Assembly (NCBI RefSeq): GCF_019970045.1
Contig: NZ_JAHXYI010000010.1
Coordinates: forward strand, 62,001 to 126,000
DNA: 64,000 bases
From: Chryseobacterium sp. GVT01B
Lineage (GTDB): Bacteria > Bacteroidota > Bacteroidia > Flavobacteriales > Weeksellaceae
Direction of reading: 5' to 3'
Shown here: piece after piece, positions 25,332 through 33,914 of the stretch
How positions within the stretch are numbered: position 1 is the first letter of the stretch
How the letters are laid out: every line of letters starts with the position of its first letter
Notes under the pieces: generated by a model
Database searches by the model: none
What the model was told of the DNA's origin: nothing
What the model saw: the letters and a program-made list of their open reading frames with translations, nothing else
Translations under genes and position numbers: made by a program

Positions 25332-25922
25332 CTAACTTTTCAACTCTTCTAAGAGGTTTTCAATATGCTGCATATATCTTCCGTAATAACGATGAAACCA
25401 GAATTTTCCGGCCAGATAAAGCAAAAACAATCCTCCAATCACGGAACCTATTAATATTAGTGCAATTTTCAGTTCACTTAAAGGTTTGGGCCATGGGATA
25501 AATTCCAGAACAATAAGGATCTCACATACCAGAAAAGGTGCAAAACTTATATAGTATGATAGATAATATTGTTTATTCAGATTCAGCTGCATCACCAGGT
25601 CTTTCAGGGAATCGTAGGTTTTGGGCGCGGGATTACTGATTTCGTTATACAGTTTAAAGAACTTGCTGAAAAAGAAAACGGTAACAATAAGCATGGAAGC
25701 AATTAAAACCGTTATATATAATTGCAATTTAAACGGTCTGCAGACTGAGCAAACCAAAAATGCAAAAACAAAAATTCCTATCACCCACCAGAATTCCACA
25801 CGCATGTTTTTACGTATTTTTTCAAGGGGAAGATTCAGTTTATTTCTTTGTTCTATACTTATTTCAGGAGTTTCCTCCATAATATCTTCGTTCCAGGTAT
25901 TTTTCAATTCATCGATATTCAT
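25332..25922 (-). CDS. membrane protein partner of an ECF sigma factor
   Basis: A 196-residue protein: a soluble N-terminal ~40 residues (MNIDELKNTWNEDIMEETPE) then four hydrophobic segments around 44-62, 67-90, 118-140 and 148-172. It starts 13 bp after the sigma gene ends, a strong operon sign. It is paralogous to the protein at 28698-29513, whose sigma gene is likewise directly upstream. The position and topology (cytoplasmic N-terminus plus membrane domain) suggest an anti-sigma factor, but no known anti-sigma motif such as HxxxCxxC is seen. Confidence 0.7.
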   Translation of the reverse strand: MNIDELKNTWNEDIMEETPEISIEQRNKLNLPLEKIRKNMRVEFWWVIGIFVFAFLVCSVCRPFKLQLYITVLIASMLIVTVFFFSKFFKLYNEISNPAPKTYDSLKDLVMQLNLNKQYYLSYYISFAPFLVCEILIVLEFIPWPKPLSELKIALILIGSVIGGLFLLYLAGKFWFHRYYGRYMQHIENLLEELKS

Positions 25923-25935
25923 TGGATTACTGATT

Positions 25936-26445
25936 TTAATGTTTGTTTGTTTTTATTTGGCTTAAGATATCTTTAAGTTTGTTTTTTGCGCGGTTCATTT
26001 TCACTCTTACATTTCCTTCAGAAATTCCCATCTGCTCTGCAATCTGCCTTCCTGAAAAATCTTCCAGATAGTAGAATATAAAAGCTTTATCAATGGGATT
26101 GAGTTGATGAATGGCCTTATACATTTCGGTCAGGCGTTCTTCTTTGCGATAATCATAGTCTTCCTGTACAATGATATGATTGGAAAAATCTTCATTAGCA
26201 ATAAAGCTTCTTCTTTTTTCCGACTTAAGGAAAATAATGGCCGTATTCAAAGCGATCCTGTACAGCCAAGTTGAAAATTCGCTTTCACCTCTGAAACCAG
26301 GAAATGCTTTCCAGAGCTGATAGGTAATCTCCTGAAAAAGATCATCCCGGTCATCCTTTTCAGTCATATACATTTTAGAAATCTTAAATAGGATTCCTTT
26401 ATGCTGTTCAATTTGACTTATAAACTCTTGTTCTAATGAGGTCAT
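25936..26445 (-). CDS. ECF-type RNA polymerase sigma factor
   Basis: A 169-residue sigma-70 family ECF factor: region 2 in KDDRDDLFQEITYQLWKAFP and FSTWLYRIALNTAI (~28-75), and region 4 in LNPIDKAFIFYYLEDFSG and IAEQMGISEGNVRVKMNRAK (~115-160). Start ATG 26445. The paralogue at 29525-30034 shares most of region 2. Promoter targets are unknown; the membrane protein following it is the likely control partner. Confidence 0.9.
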   Translation of the reverse strand: MTSLEQEFISQIEQHKGILFKISKMYMTEKDDRDDLFQEITYQLWKAFPGFRGESEFSTWLYRIALNTAIIFLKSEKRRSFIANEDFSNHIIVQEDYDYRKEERLTEMYKAIHQLNPIDKAFIFYYLEDFSGRQIAEQMGISEGNVRVKMNRAKNKLKDILSQIKTNKH

Positions 26446-26516
26446 GATTTGTTACTCTATAGAGTTAGTTTTCATTTAAAAAAATTGTTACAGTTTTTAC
26501 AAAAGAAATAAAAAAA

Positions 26517-26540
26517 CCCGACAGTAAAAATACTGCCAGG
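26517..26540 (-). terminator. terminator after the M4 protease gene
   Basis: Arms CCCGACAGTA and TACTGCCAGG (two G-U type pairs) with an AAAA loop, flanked by A and T runs, between the M4 gene stop and the sigma gene start. Confidence 0.65.
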
Positions 26541-26588
26541 CTCTCATTGTGTGTTTTTATAAGTTTATTATTTTCTCAGAATACTATT

Positions 26589-28586
26589 TTATTCAACAAT
26601 TATTTTCTTAGTGGAAATGATTGTTCCGTTCGAAGTAATTTTCAAAAGGTAGATTCCTTTTTGCGTATTCTCTATGTAAATTTTGTTCACTCCTTTATCT
26701 AATTTCTGTGCAGGTTTAATCAATCTTCCTGCAGCGTCAAATATCTCAACAGAAGTATTATCTTTATTATTTTCAATGGTAAATATGCCATCTTTAACTG
26801 GGTTTGGATATATTTTCAACTGATCATTCTCTTTACGTACAGATTCCTTTGTTGATAATACACCGTTTCCTATTCCCACAGCATACCATGCATTTACATT
26901 CTGCTGCTGCTCATTACTTGCAGCACCATACAAATCCGTCACAGCCTGTTTTGTTGCGTTATAAGCATCCAGATATGTTGTATTAGGAGTCATATAATTC
27001 ATCAGAGCTCTATAGATAATTTTTTCTGCTTTTTCAATTGTAATTCCAGACACATTATAGGCATTTCCAATATCATTAGTTCCTGAACCGCCTTGTGATA
27101 ACAGATAAAACCAATAGTTCCCAACTCCACTGTTTGTATGAACTCCGCCGTGATCGTTTGTATCACTCGTATCTGCCGTATTCACCCAATTTGTTCCCAG
27201 GTAAGTATCAGGCTGAGGGGTGGGACTTACATTATTCGGGTCAGACATATTTCTCATATAGGGACTTGGGGTAGGATTAAGGAAACTTGCTGTCGGAATC
27301 CCCTCACCTATTGTCCAGTTCGGGTTAGCACCTGAATAGAATTCAATGGCTGTTCCCAACATATCTGCAATAGATTCATTAATAGCTCCTGATTCTGCTT
27401 CATAATTCAAACCTCCCAGTCCGTTTCTTCCGATAATCAGGTGTGAATATTCATGTCCGGCAACATCTAACCCAACAACAGGGTTCATAAATGTTAACAA
27501 ACCTCCAAAAATTTTTCCATTTCCATAAAGCATACATACTATTCCTCCATATAAAGGAGTATCTAAAGCGGCTGCATTTGCTCCTCCTGTAAGGCCTCCA
27601 AAATCAAAGTTATAATAGTTGTCAATCTTTGCACCATTCCCGTCATAACTGTTTCTGTTATGCCTTGTCATATAATAATCATAGGCATTTTTCATTGCCC
27701 AGTGTACTTCTACAGCAGGCTTTGTATCAGCCGCGGTATAGTTAGCTACCGGATTTATATATTCTTCTACATTGATGATCCCTCCGCTTACCGTATCTAT
27801 ATCCAGATTCGTTCCGTTTAGGGTATGGATATTTCTCGCATTATCTTTCAAACGGAATTGCCCATTATAAGAGTCTACAGTAATAGACTGATTGCCTTTA
27901 TAATATGTTGTACTTGTAGATGGGGTATCTGTATCATGCATCCTTGAATTCTTCTTAACAACCGTTCCTGTTGCATTATCTATATAATAAGTAAACGCCT
28001 TCAGGGGTTTAAAAGAAAGTCCCTCTACTTTGGAAGTGTAATACATAGCAGTTTTTCTCCCTTTATTTACTTTCGTAATGACTATTTCAGTATCAGAAAC
28101 CTTTATTTTTCCCTGTGGATTAAGATCAGCAATAATAATAGATTTGATTTTTTGCGGATTAAGCTTCTGCTGGCTCGTAGAAAAGTCAATATCAGTAATG
28201 ATTTCTCCATTTACATGGGTAACTTTTCCACCTTTCTCATGAATCAGGATCATATCATCCATTACTTTTATATTTTTATAGTAATGTTCATACACAAGAT
28301 GTCTGATTCCAAGGTCATCTTTATTCTCTTTTACAAGTTTATAAGAATGATCTCCGTTTGTACCCAACCATTCACCCAAATGTCCAATCAGGAAATCTGA
28401 TGAAATATTCTGTCCGCTAAAATCTGCACTAAAAATTCCCATTCCTGACGAAATTGAAATTGCAGGAAGGTTTTTAACTGAAATCTCCGTATTGTCTCTG
28501 TTTTGAGCTTTGGCAACAGAAACCGGAACAATCGAAATTGCTAACGCCAAGGCCAAAACCTTAGTAATAGTAGTCTTTTTTCTCAT
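26589..28586 (-). CDS. secreted M4 (thermolysin-like) metallopeptidase with T9SS C-terminal domain
   Basis: A 665-residue preproenzyme. Signal peptide ~1-27; propeptide with FTP/PepSY-type segments ~40-215; catalytic domain from ~290 with zinc motif H378-E-Y-S-H382 and third ligand E404 (GAINESIADM), and the later DHGGVHTNSGVGN block carrying the catalytic His. The C-terminal ~75 residues (KIYPNPVKDGIFTIENN ... GIYLLKI) are a type A sorting domain for type IX secretion, so the enzyme should be exported across the outer membrane and processed. It is placed between two sigma/membrane-protein pairs. Confidence 0.95.
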   Translation of the reverse strand: MRKKTTITKVLALALAISIVPVSVAKAQNRDNTEISVKNLPAISISSGMGIFSADFSGQNISSDFLIGHLGEWLGTNGDHSYKLVKENKDDLGIRHLVYEHYYKNIKVMDDMILIHEKGGKVTHVNGEIITDIDFSTSQQKLNPQKIKSIIIADLNPQGKIKVSDTEIVITKVNKGRKTAMYYTSKVEGLSFKPLKAFTYYIDNATGTVVKKNSRMHDTDTPSTSTTYYKGNQSITVDSYNGQFRLKDNARNIHTLNGTNLDIDTVSGGIINVEEYINPVANYTAADTKPAVEVHWAMKNAYDYYMTRHNRNSYDGNGAKIDNYYNFDFGGLTGGANAAALDTPLYGGIVCMLYGNGKIFGGLLTFMNPVVGLDVAGHEYSHLIIGRNGLGGLNYEAESGAINESIADMLGTAIEFYSGANPNWTIGEGIPTASFLNPTPSPYMRNMSDPNNVSPTPQPDTYLGTNWVNTADTSDTNDHGGVHTNSGVGNYWFYLLSQGGSGTNDIGNAYNVSGITIEKAEKIIYRALMNYMTPNTTYLDAYNATKQAVTDLYGAASNEQQQNVNAWYAVGIGNGVLSTKESVRKENDQLKIYPNPVKDGIFTIENNKDNTSVEIFDAAGRLIKPAQKLDKGVNKIYIENTQKGIYLLKITSNGTIISTKKIIVE

Positions 28587-28651
28587 AGTATTTGATATTT
28601 TTTCACAGTTAGTAGAATAAAATAAGAAATGTTACATTTTTATATAAAAAA

Positions 28652-28676
28652 AACCTGACAGGTAATCTGTCAGGTT
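28652..28676 (-). terminator. terminator after the second sigma cassette
   Basis: Perfect arms AACCTGACAG and CTGTCAGGTT with a 5-base loop. It lies between the M4 gene start and the end of the 28698-29513 gene; the minus strand has a T run after the stem. Confidence 0.8.
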
Positions 28677-28697
28677 CTTCTGTATTAAATTAAACTT

Positions 28698-29513
28698 CTA
28701 GTTCAGCTTATTTAAGGCTCTTTGCAGGGATTCTATATCAAGAAAATTCAGCTTGGCTCCGGCTATTATGACAATCAAAAAAACGAGTGTCAGAAATAAA
28801 ATGATAAAAATATACATTGAAACAAACCATATCACGGTATTCAGAATATTTCCTTTGATCCCCATTTTATTCATGAAAAATTTCTGTGACCGCTCAAACC
28901 ATGTCTTTTTCTTTTGCGGTCTTGGGCTTACTTCAATTTCGTTAAGTTCATCCACCAAACGTACCACATCATCAATATACCTTCCGTACATATAATAGAT
29001 CCAGTATCTTATAATAAAAGCAATCAGGAGCAAAGTGATCAGAAGGCTGCAACCGAAGATCGCCAGATTATATTCCATCTCAAAATGGAAATTAATTCTG
29101 ATCAGAGAGAGAAGAAATCCAAGAGGAATATAGGACACATAGTAGGCTATATAAATTTCTTTTGATATGAGAAGCTGGGTTTTAAGATTAAACAAATCAT
29201 AATTTGTATTAATACTATTCTTTTGAAGCAGCTTGTACAATTTCAGAAAACGGGAATAAAAATAGACGATAATAACAATGGTCAGGATGGTGACAAATGT
29301 GGATATGATTTTGATATTAGAATCAGCAGAAGCAAACGGAAAATTGGTTAAAAGTAAAGGCAGCGTTACAATCATCAGCCAGAACTCTGTTTCCATATTT
29401 ACTTTCAGCATCTGTAACGGGGAATGTATTTCCTTCTGTTTTTCAAGAGAAATTTCAGGAGATTCCTTCCCTGTATCTTTATTCCATAGTTCTTTAAAAT
29501 TGTCTAGCTCCAT
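28698..29513 (-). CDS. membrane protein partner of an ECF sigma factor, paralogue
   Basis: A 271-residue protein beginning MELDNFKELWNKDTGKESPE, clearly paralogous to the protein at 25332-25922 (same W, SPEIS/TPEIS and NM..EFW positions). It has the same four hydrophobic segments plus a C-terminal extension of ~75 residues with a fifth (TVIWFVSMYIFIILFLTLVF). The gap to the upstream sigma gene is 11 bp. An anti-sigma role is inferred from context only. Confidence 0.7.
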   Translation of the reverse strand: MELDNFKELWNKDTGKESPEISLEKQKEIHSPLQMLKVNMETEFWLMIVTLPLLLTNFPFASADSNIKIISTFVTILTIVIIVYFYSRFLKLYKLLQKNSINTNYDLFNLKTQLLISKEIYIAYYVSYIPLGFLLSLIRINFHFEMEYNLAIFGCSLLITLLLIAFIIRYWIYYMYGRYIDDVVRLVDELNEIEVSPRPQKKKTWFERSQKFFMNKMGIKGNILNTVIWFVSMYIFIILFLTLVFLIVIIAGAKLNFLDIESLQRALNKLN

Positions 29514-29524
29514 CCTTTTATCTT

Positions 29525-30034
29525 TTAATAAGAACCTGTTCCCTGTTTGGTAATGATCTCTTTCAGCTTCTCTTTTGCCCTTTTCAGCTTTACCCTTGTA
29601 TTCACTTCAGTAATTCCCAGCTGAACGGCAATTTCTTTTCCGGAAAAACCCTCCAAAAAGAAAAATATAAGCGCTTTATCAATAGGACTCAACTGATGAA
29701 TTGCTTCATACATCAGCTTCATATTCACATCATCCGTATCATTATAAGGTTCCTGCCGGGCACCCAGCCCATCTACATTCTGATTCTGTATAAAACTACG
29801 TTTTTTTTCACTTCGCAGGAAAACAATTGCTGTGTTTAGCGCAGTTCTGTACAGCCATGTGGAGAAATCACTTCTCTTTTGAAAATCACCGTATGATTTC
29901 CAGGCCTGGTAGATGATCTCCTGATAGAGGTCATTCTGATCGTCCTTATTATCCATATACATTTTAGAGATCTTGAAAACAACACCTTTGTGCTTTTCAA
30001 TTTTCTCTAAAAATTCTTTTTCCGGTGAAGACAT
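29525..30034 (-). CDS. ECF-type RNA polymerase sigma factor, paralogue
   Basis: A 169-residue ECF sigma factor of identical length to the one at 25936-26445. Region 2 shows FKISKMYMDNKDDQNDLYQE and FSTWLYRTALNTAI, region 4 shows LSPIDKALIFFFLEGFSG and IAVQLGITEVNTRVKLKRAK. Likely co-transcribed with the membrane protein downstream. The duplication of sigma plus membrane partner predates noticeable divergence in the recognition helix (ISEGNVRVK versus ITEVNTRVK), so the two may use related promoters. Confidence 0.9.
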   Translation of the reverse strand: MSSPEKEFLEKIEKHKGVVFKISKMYMDNKDDQNDLYQEIIYQAWKSYGDFQKRSDFSTWLYRTALNTAIVFLRSEKKRSFIQNQNVDGLGARQEPYNDTDDVNMKLMYEAIHQLSPIDKALIFFFLEGFSGKEIAVQLGITEVNTRVKLKRAKEKLKEIITKQGTGSY

Positions 30035-30120
30035 GATTTACACACTGATCCTTAGATAATATTTATTGAAACATTATCTTATTATAACACAAAACTCTAA
30101 TTTCCGGCATTAAGTTAAAA

Positions 30121-30156
30121 AAATCCTCAATAAACGAAGAAGTTTATTGAGGATTT
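30121..30156 (-). terminator. terminator after the gapN-like gene
   Basis: Perfect 15-bp arms AAATCCTCAATAAAC and GTTTATTGAGGATTT around a 6-base loop with a T run. It lies between the dehydrogenase stop (30181) and the sigma gene. Confidence 0.85.
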
Positions 30157-30180
30157 TTAATTATGTTAAATACAATAGGA

Positions 30181-31809
30181 TCAGAAAATATAATCTGTGC
30201 TTAAAAAATTGGAATCATGTTCTCTGACAATGGTATTGAGTAATTCTTTATTGGAATCTGTAAGTTTTGCCGCTACCAGAGACCGGATTGAGAATGAACG
30301 GAGTGCATCAAAAACAGAAAGTGTGCCTTCCGCACTGTCTTTTCTTCCGGTAAACGGAAAGACATCCGGACCTCTTTGAGCCTGGCAGTTGATATTGACA
30401 CGGCTTACAAGATTTACAAACGGATCAATCAGCCTTGCAACTTCCTGTGGATCTTCACTAAAAATACTCACCTGCATCCCATGCGAAGCATTCACCTGAT
30501 ACTCTATAGGCTCTTCGATATCTTCAAACGGAACAACAGGAATCACCGGGCCAAACTGTTCTTCATGATATAATTTCATCTCGCTGTTTACCGGATAAAC
30601 TACCGCCGGAAAAACAAATGACACATCCGTATAACCTCCGTCTTTATTCAGAACAGCTGCTCCTTTCTGTAAGGCATCATCAATGCATTCTTTCAAATAA
30701 GGAGGTTTATTCACTTCCGGAAGCGGAGTTACTTTTACGTCTTTTTCCCACGGTAATCCTGGTTTTAGAGCAGAAACCGCGGCACTTAGTTTTTCTGTAA
30801 ACTCCAAAGCAATCTCTTTCTGAACAAAAATAAGCTTCAGTGCTGTACATCGCTGTCCGTTGAAAGAAAGTGCACCTAAAATACATTCGCTCACGGCTAC
30901 ATCAAGATTCGCATTTTTAGTCACGATGGCTGCATTCTTAGCATCCAGACTCAGAATAGCTCTTAAACGATTCACTTTCGGATGCAGTTTTTTCAAGCCG
31001 TTAGCTACTTTACTGGAACCGATGAAGGCCAGAACATTCACTTTTCCGCTTTCCATAATTGGAGTGATGATTTCTGATCCTTTTCCATATAATGTATTCA
31101 CAGTTCCTTTCGGGAATGCTTCTTTAAAAGCGTTTAATAAAGGATAATGAGCCAGTACACCATGTTTCGGGAGTTTAAACAGAATGGTATTTCCCATGAT
31201 CAAGGCAGGGATCAATGTGGTAAAAATTTCATTCAGAGGATAGTTGAATGGTCCCATACTTAACACCACTCCAAGCGGAGCCCTTCTGATCTGTGCAATT
31301 GTTCCCTCAGCCTGTTGAAAGCGGGAAGATTCTCTGTCTAGATCCTTCAGGGCATCAATGGTCTGGTTGATATAATCTACGGTACGATCAAATTCTTTGG
31401 TAGAATCAGCAAGCGTTTTTCCAATTTCCCACATCAGTAATTTAATGATCAGATCTCTTTGCTGGATCATCAGGTAGACGAATTTCTGCATGCATTTGAT
31501 ACGCCCTTCCACAGACATGGTAGGCCATTCACCAAGACCATTGTCATAGGCTCTTACACACGCTTCAAGGACATCCATAGCTTCCTTCGGGCCAATATTC
31601 GGGATACTTCCCAAAAGTTTTCTTTCTAACCCGTTTTCTGTAGGAATACACACCGGGGAATAGATTTCGGTAACATCTCCGTCCCACTCTACCAGTTCAC
31701 CGTTCAGGAGATAAGTTCTCTGGTGGATGACCGGAACTTTATATTCTTCCGGAATTTCATTTTCACTTTTAAAAATGTGATGGAATGATGCAGTGTTTTC
31801 TGAACTCAT
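30181..31809 (-). CDS. gapN: GapN-like aldehyde dehydrogenase (NADP-dependent G3P dehydrogenase family)
   Basis: A 542-residue ALDH-superfamily protein closest to non-phosphorylating NADP glyceraldehyde-3-phosphate dehydrogenase, which makes 3-phosphoglycerate and NADPH. Catalytic C321 is in SFNGQRCTALK, N189 in GPFNYPLNE, and EEQFGPV is present. The general-base motif, normally LELGGK, reads LSLDAK: Ser 287 stands exactly 34 residues before C321, where Glu is expected (E268-C302 in the reference numbering). So either the base is supplied elsewhere or activity differs. I start it at ATG 31809 (MSSENTASFHH); the longer frame reads through a repeat. Confidence 0.75.
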   Translation of the reverse strand: MSSENTASFHHIFKSENEIPEEYKVPVIHQRTYLLNGELVEWDGDVTEIYSPVCIPTENGLERKLLGSIPNIGPKEAMDVLEACVRAYDNGLGEWPTMSVEGRIKCMQKFVYLMIQQRDLIIKLLMWEIGKTLADSTKEFDRTVDYINQTIDALKDLDRESSRFQQAEGTIAQIRRAPLGVVLSMGPFNYPLNEIFTTLIPALIMGNTILFKLPKHGVLAHYPLLNAFKEAFPKGTVNTLYGKGSEIITPIMESGKVNVLAFIGSSKVANGLKKLHPKVNRLRAILSLDAKNAAIVTKNANLDVAVSECILGALSFNGQRCTALKLIFVQKEIALEFTEKLSAAVSALKPGLPWEKDVKVTPLPEVNKPPYLKECIDDALQKGAAVLNKDGGYTDVSFVFPAVVYPVNSEMKLYHEEQFGPVIPVVPFEDIEEPIEYQVNASHGMQVSIFSEDPQEVARLIDPFVNLVSRVNINCQAQRGPDVFPFTGRKDSAEGTLSVFDALRSFSIRSLVAAKLTDSNKELLNTIVREHDSNFLSTDYIF

Positions 31810-31840
31810 AAATCTTTCTATTTTTTTATGTGATAAGACT

Positions 31841-31975
31841 GAGACTATCTCAAAAACGTCATTCCGAACCCAGACTAAGGTCTGCAAATGTAGTTCTGAT
31901 ATCCAAACATCAATAAGATTCTTCCTTCGTCAGAATGACAAAAGCCAAACTATTTGACTCTTGAGACGGCCTCGT
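31841..31975. repeat. inverted-repeat element with GTCATTC arms
   Basis: The outer arms GAGACTATCTC (31841) and GAGACGGCCTC (31963) are partly complementary, and inner arms CGTCATTCCG and CAGAATGACA are inverted. Related to the GTCATTCCG family at 32781, 51131 and 59343. Located in the leader of the gapN-like gene. Confidence 0.5.
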
Positions 31976-32100
31976 TTAATAATATAAAGGTAGAAGTAAA
32001 ATGTTTTGAAAAAAACAATCTGACAATAGATTTGATCTATTTGAATTAAAATTAATCTCAGCTCCTGAAAAAACAATAATTTAGCCTAAAAATAAATTTC

Positions 32101-32670
32101 ATGTTTTCAAAATTAGTTTTCAGTACACTATTATTCTTTTCCGCAATGGGCTTTGCACAAAAATCTAAAGCAACCAACACGGTTTTAATGGGAGGAAAAG
32201 AAGTACATACCTATGCAAAATTACCGGCGCTGAATAAGCCAGCCCCCAAATTTACCCTTACAGATGTAAATATGAATGATCAGACGCTGGAATCTTACAG
32301 AGGAAAGAATGTGATCTTAAATATCTTTCCTAGTATAGATACAGGCGTGTGTTCAGCTTCTGTACACCATTTCAATGAAGAGGCAGGAAACCTTCCCAAT
32401 ACGGTAGTACTTTGTATTTCCAAAGATCTTCCGTTTGCACAGAAAAGATTCTGCGGTGCTGAGGGAATCAAAAATGTAGTAATGCTTTCAGATTTCCGTT
32501 CAGACTTTGGATGGAACTATGGGGTGGAACTGGTAGATTCTGCAATGAAAGGCCTTCTGAGCAGAGCTGTAGTGGTAATAGATCCGTCAGGAAAGATCAT
32601 CTATGAAGAGCAGGTTGCAGATATTTCTCACGAACCGAATTACGAAGCAGCGATTGCAGCGGTGAAATAA
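32101..32670 (+). CDS. exported thiol peroxidase-like peroxiredoxin
   Basis: A 189-residue Tpx relative with a Sec signal peptide (MFSKLVFSTLLFFSAMGFAQ). The Tpx-type peroxidatic C84 (FPSIDTGVCSAS) and resolving C118 (LPFAQKRFCGAEG) are 34 residues apart as in cytoplasmic Tpx. It differs from the tpx product at 8188-8688 mainly by the leader and the GVC for PTC change at the active site, where the usual Pro before T-x-x-C is lost. It probably detoxifies peroxides in the periplasm or outside; its reductant there is unknown. TAGATTTG at 32027-32034 could be the -7 element. Confidence 0.85.
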   Translation: MFSKLVFSTLLFFSAMGFAQKSKATNTVLMGGKEVHTYAKLPALNKPAPKFTLTDVNMNDQTLESYRGKNVILNIFPSIDTGVCSASVHHFNEEAGNLPNTVVLCISKDLPFAQKRFCGAEGIKNVVMLSDFRSDFGWNYGVELVDSAMKGLLSRAVVVIDPSGKIIYEEQVADISHEPNYEAAIAAVK

Positions 32671-32697
32671 TAAGCTTTTACTTTAAAATAAACATAA

Positions 32698-32730
32698 ACT
32701 CCGGCGATCGAAGATCGCCGGAGTTTTTTC
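32698..32730 (+). terminator. Rho-independent terminator after exported Tpx
   Basis: Perfect 13-bp arms AACTCCGGCGATC and GATCGCCGGAGTT around a GAA loop, followed by a T run. Confidence 0.85.
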
Positions 32731-32780
32731 ATTAATTATATAAAAAATGCAATGTTTTTTTTAAAGCACCTGATTCCGTT

Positions 32781-32904
32781 TAGATTCCTGCGGAATGACA
32801 GACTGTATGGATAATCTAAGTGAATAGTATGTATTAATATCTGGACAAATAAATGTTTAGATAGTCTTCCTAAGCGTTCACCTTGTCATTCCGTAGGAAT
32901 CTAA
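32781..32904. repeat. GTCATTCCG inverted-repeat element
   Basis: The arms TAGATTCCTGCGGAATGACA (32781-32800) and its inverse TGTCATTCCGTAGGAATCTA (32884-32903) face each other about 83 bp apart. Same family as 51131-51204 and 59343-59423. Part of the 726-bp gap 32671-33396, which holds repeats only. Confidence 0.65.
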
Positions 32905-32999
32905 ATTCTTATTTTTTTCATCAATCTAAAAGCTTTTACTGCATAGATTACTGAGAAATAACAATAAGAACGTAAAAAGCCCGCCGATTTGCCGAGTTT

Positions 33000-33285
33000 T
33001 TGTAACGCTTTTGAAAACGCAAAGATCTAATTAAAAATGCTATACTCAAGCGAGCAAAGAAAGAATCAATCAAGATTGATTTTATGAAGCTAACATCTTA
33101 CATCCCGCTTCATCAGTGGCGCAGCCACAAAACTTTGCTTCCTTTCTAAAAAATAGGATAATTGAAAACTTTGCGTCAAAAAAATATATTTTGTTGGAAA
33201 AACGCAGAGGCGCAAATTGTTATTAAAATAAACTGTCTTAAGGCGCAAAGATTTTATCTCTGATAAAATTGATGACGCTTCACTT
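33000..33285 (+). repeat. long direct repeat, left copy (flanks XRE gene)
   Basis: About 280 bp that recurs at 33908-34190 with small changes. Shared landmarks in order: GAAAACGCAAAGATC, TATACTCAAGCGAGCAAAG, a hairpin AATCAATC-AA-GATTGATT, CTTCATCAGTGGCGCAGCCA, AACTTTGCGTCAAAAA, TATTTTGTTGG, and the ACGCAAAGGCGCAA-type end. No credible gene inside; open frames across it come from the repeat. Confidence 0.8.
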
Positions 33286-33396
33286 GCTGAAAATCTATGA
33301 TTTTCTTGCGCCTTAAAATAACACATCAGGCATAAAAAACTTGCGTCTTTGCGATTCTCCAACAAAAATTTTGCATATTTGTAGAAAATACGGGTC

Positions 33397-33774
33397 ATGC
33401 AAAAAGAAAAACTACGCAACGTAAGAAAAAGAAAAGGCTTCACACAACAGCAAGTGGCAGATTATATTGCTACAGATGTATCCAACTACAGCAGAAAAGA
33501 AAGTGGAGATGTAAAGATTTTCAATGATGAATGGGAAAAAATTGCCCGTTACCTGGAAGTTCCTGTAGAAGAGATTTATGAAGAAGAAGATCCCAAGCCA
33601 ATCTTTAATTTTGATAACATTACAGGAAGTAGTGGTTTTGGAAATAATGTAAATGGTAATCTTTATTGTAATGTACCTGAATTTCTTCTGGAAAACCAAA
33701 GAGATTATATAGAACACCTGAAAAAAGAAAACCAAAGGTTGCAGGAAGAAATAAAAGCTCTTCAAAATAAATAA
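33397..33774 (+). CDS. XRE family helix-turn-helix regulator
   Basis: A 125-residue protein. The N-terminal ~60 residues are a Cro/CI helix-turn-helix (LRNVRKRKGFTQQQVADYIA, then VSNYSRKESGDVKIFNDEWE). A linker with GSSGFGNNVNGN follows, and the last ~30 residues are a charged coiled coil (RDYIEHLKKENQRLQEEIKA) likely for dimerisation. It is short, with no catalytic or toxin partner next to it. It lies alone between two long direct repeats, which could mean it was inserted or captured with them. Target unknown. Confidence 0.85.
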   Translation: MQKEKLRNVRKRKGFTQQQVADYIATDVSNYSRKESGDVKIFNDEWEKIARYLEVPVEEIYEEEDPKPIFNFDNITGSSGFGNNVNGNLYCNVPEFLLENQRDYIEHLKKENQRLQEEIKALQNK

Positions 33775-33887
33775 TCCATTAAGATGATTAAAAGTATTAA
33801 GATGAAGCGCACGGCTTAAAAACATCTTTTGATGTTTCCCTTAACCAGCCTTCACTACTTAAAAATCCTTAATGCTTCAAAAAATAA

Positions 33888-33914
33888 AACTCAGCAAATA
33901 GCTGAGTTTTTTTG
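33888..33914 (+). terminator. Rho-independent terminator downstream of the XRE gene
   Basis: Perfect arms AACTCAGC and GCTGAGTT with a 5-base loop and seven following T, 114 bp after the XRE stop. A partly similar stem with GCCGAG precedes the left repeat near 32985, so the terminator may belong to the repeated unit. Confidence 0.75.

Noticed and set aside
26589..30034. Composite transposon formed by the duplicated sigma cassettes around the M4 gene
   Set aside because: The cassettes are diverged protein-coding paralogues in the same orientation without terminal repeats or a transposase.
33090..33443. Minus-strand open frame of 117 codons across the left long direct repeat
   Set aside because: It is composed of the dispersed repeat and overlaps the start of the XRE gene; no domain or signal pattern, and the equivalent frame is broken in the right repeat copy.
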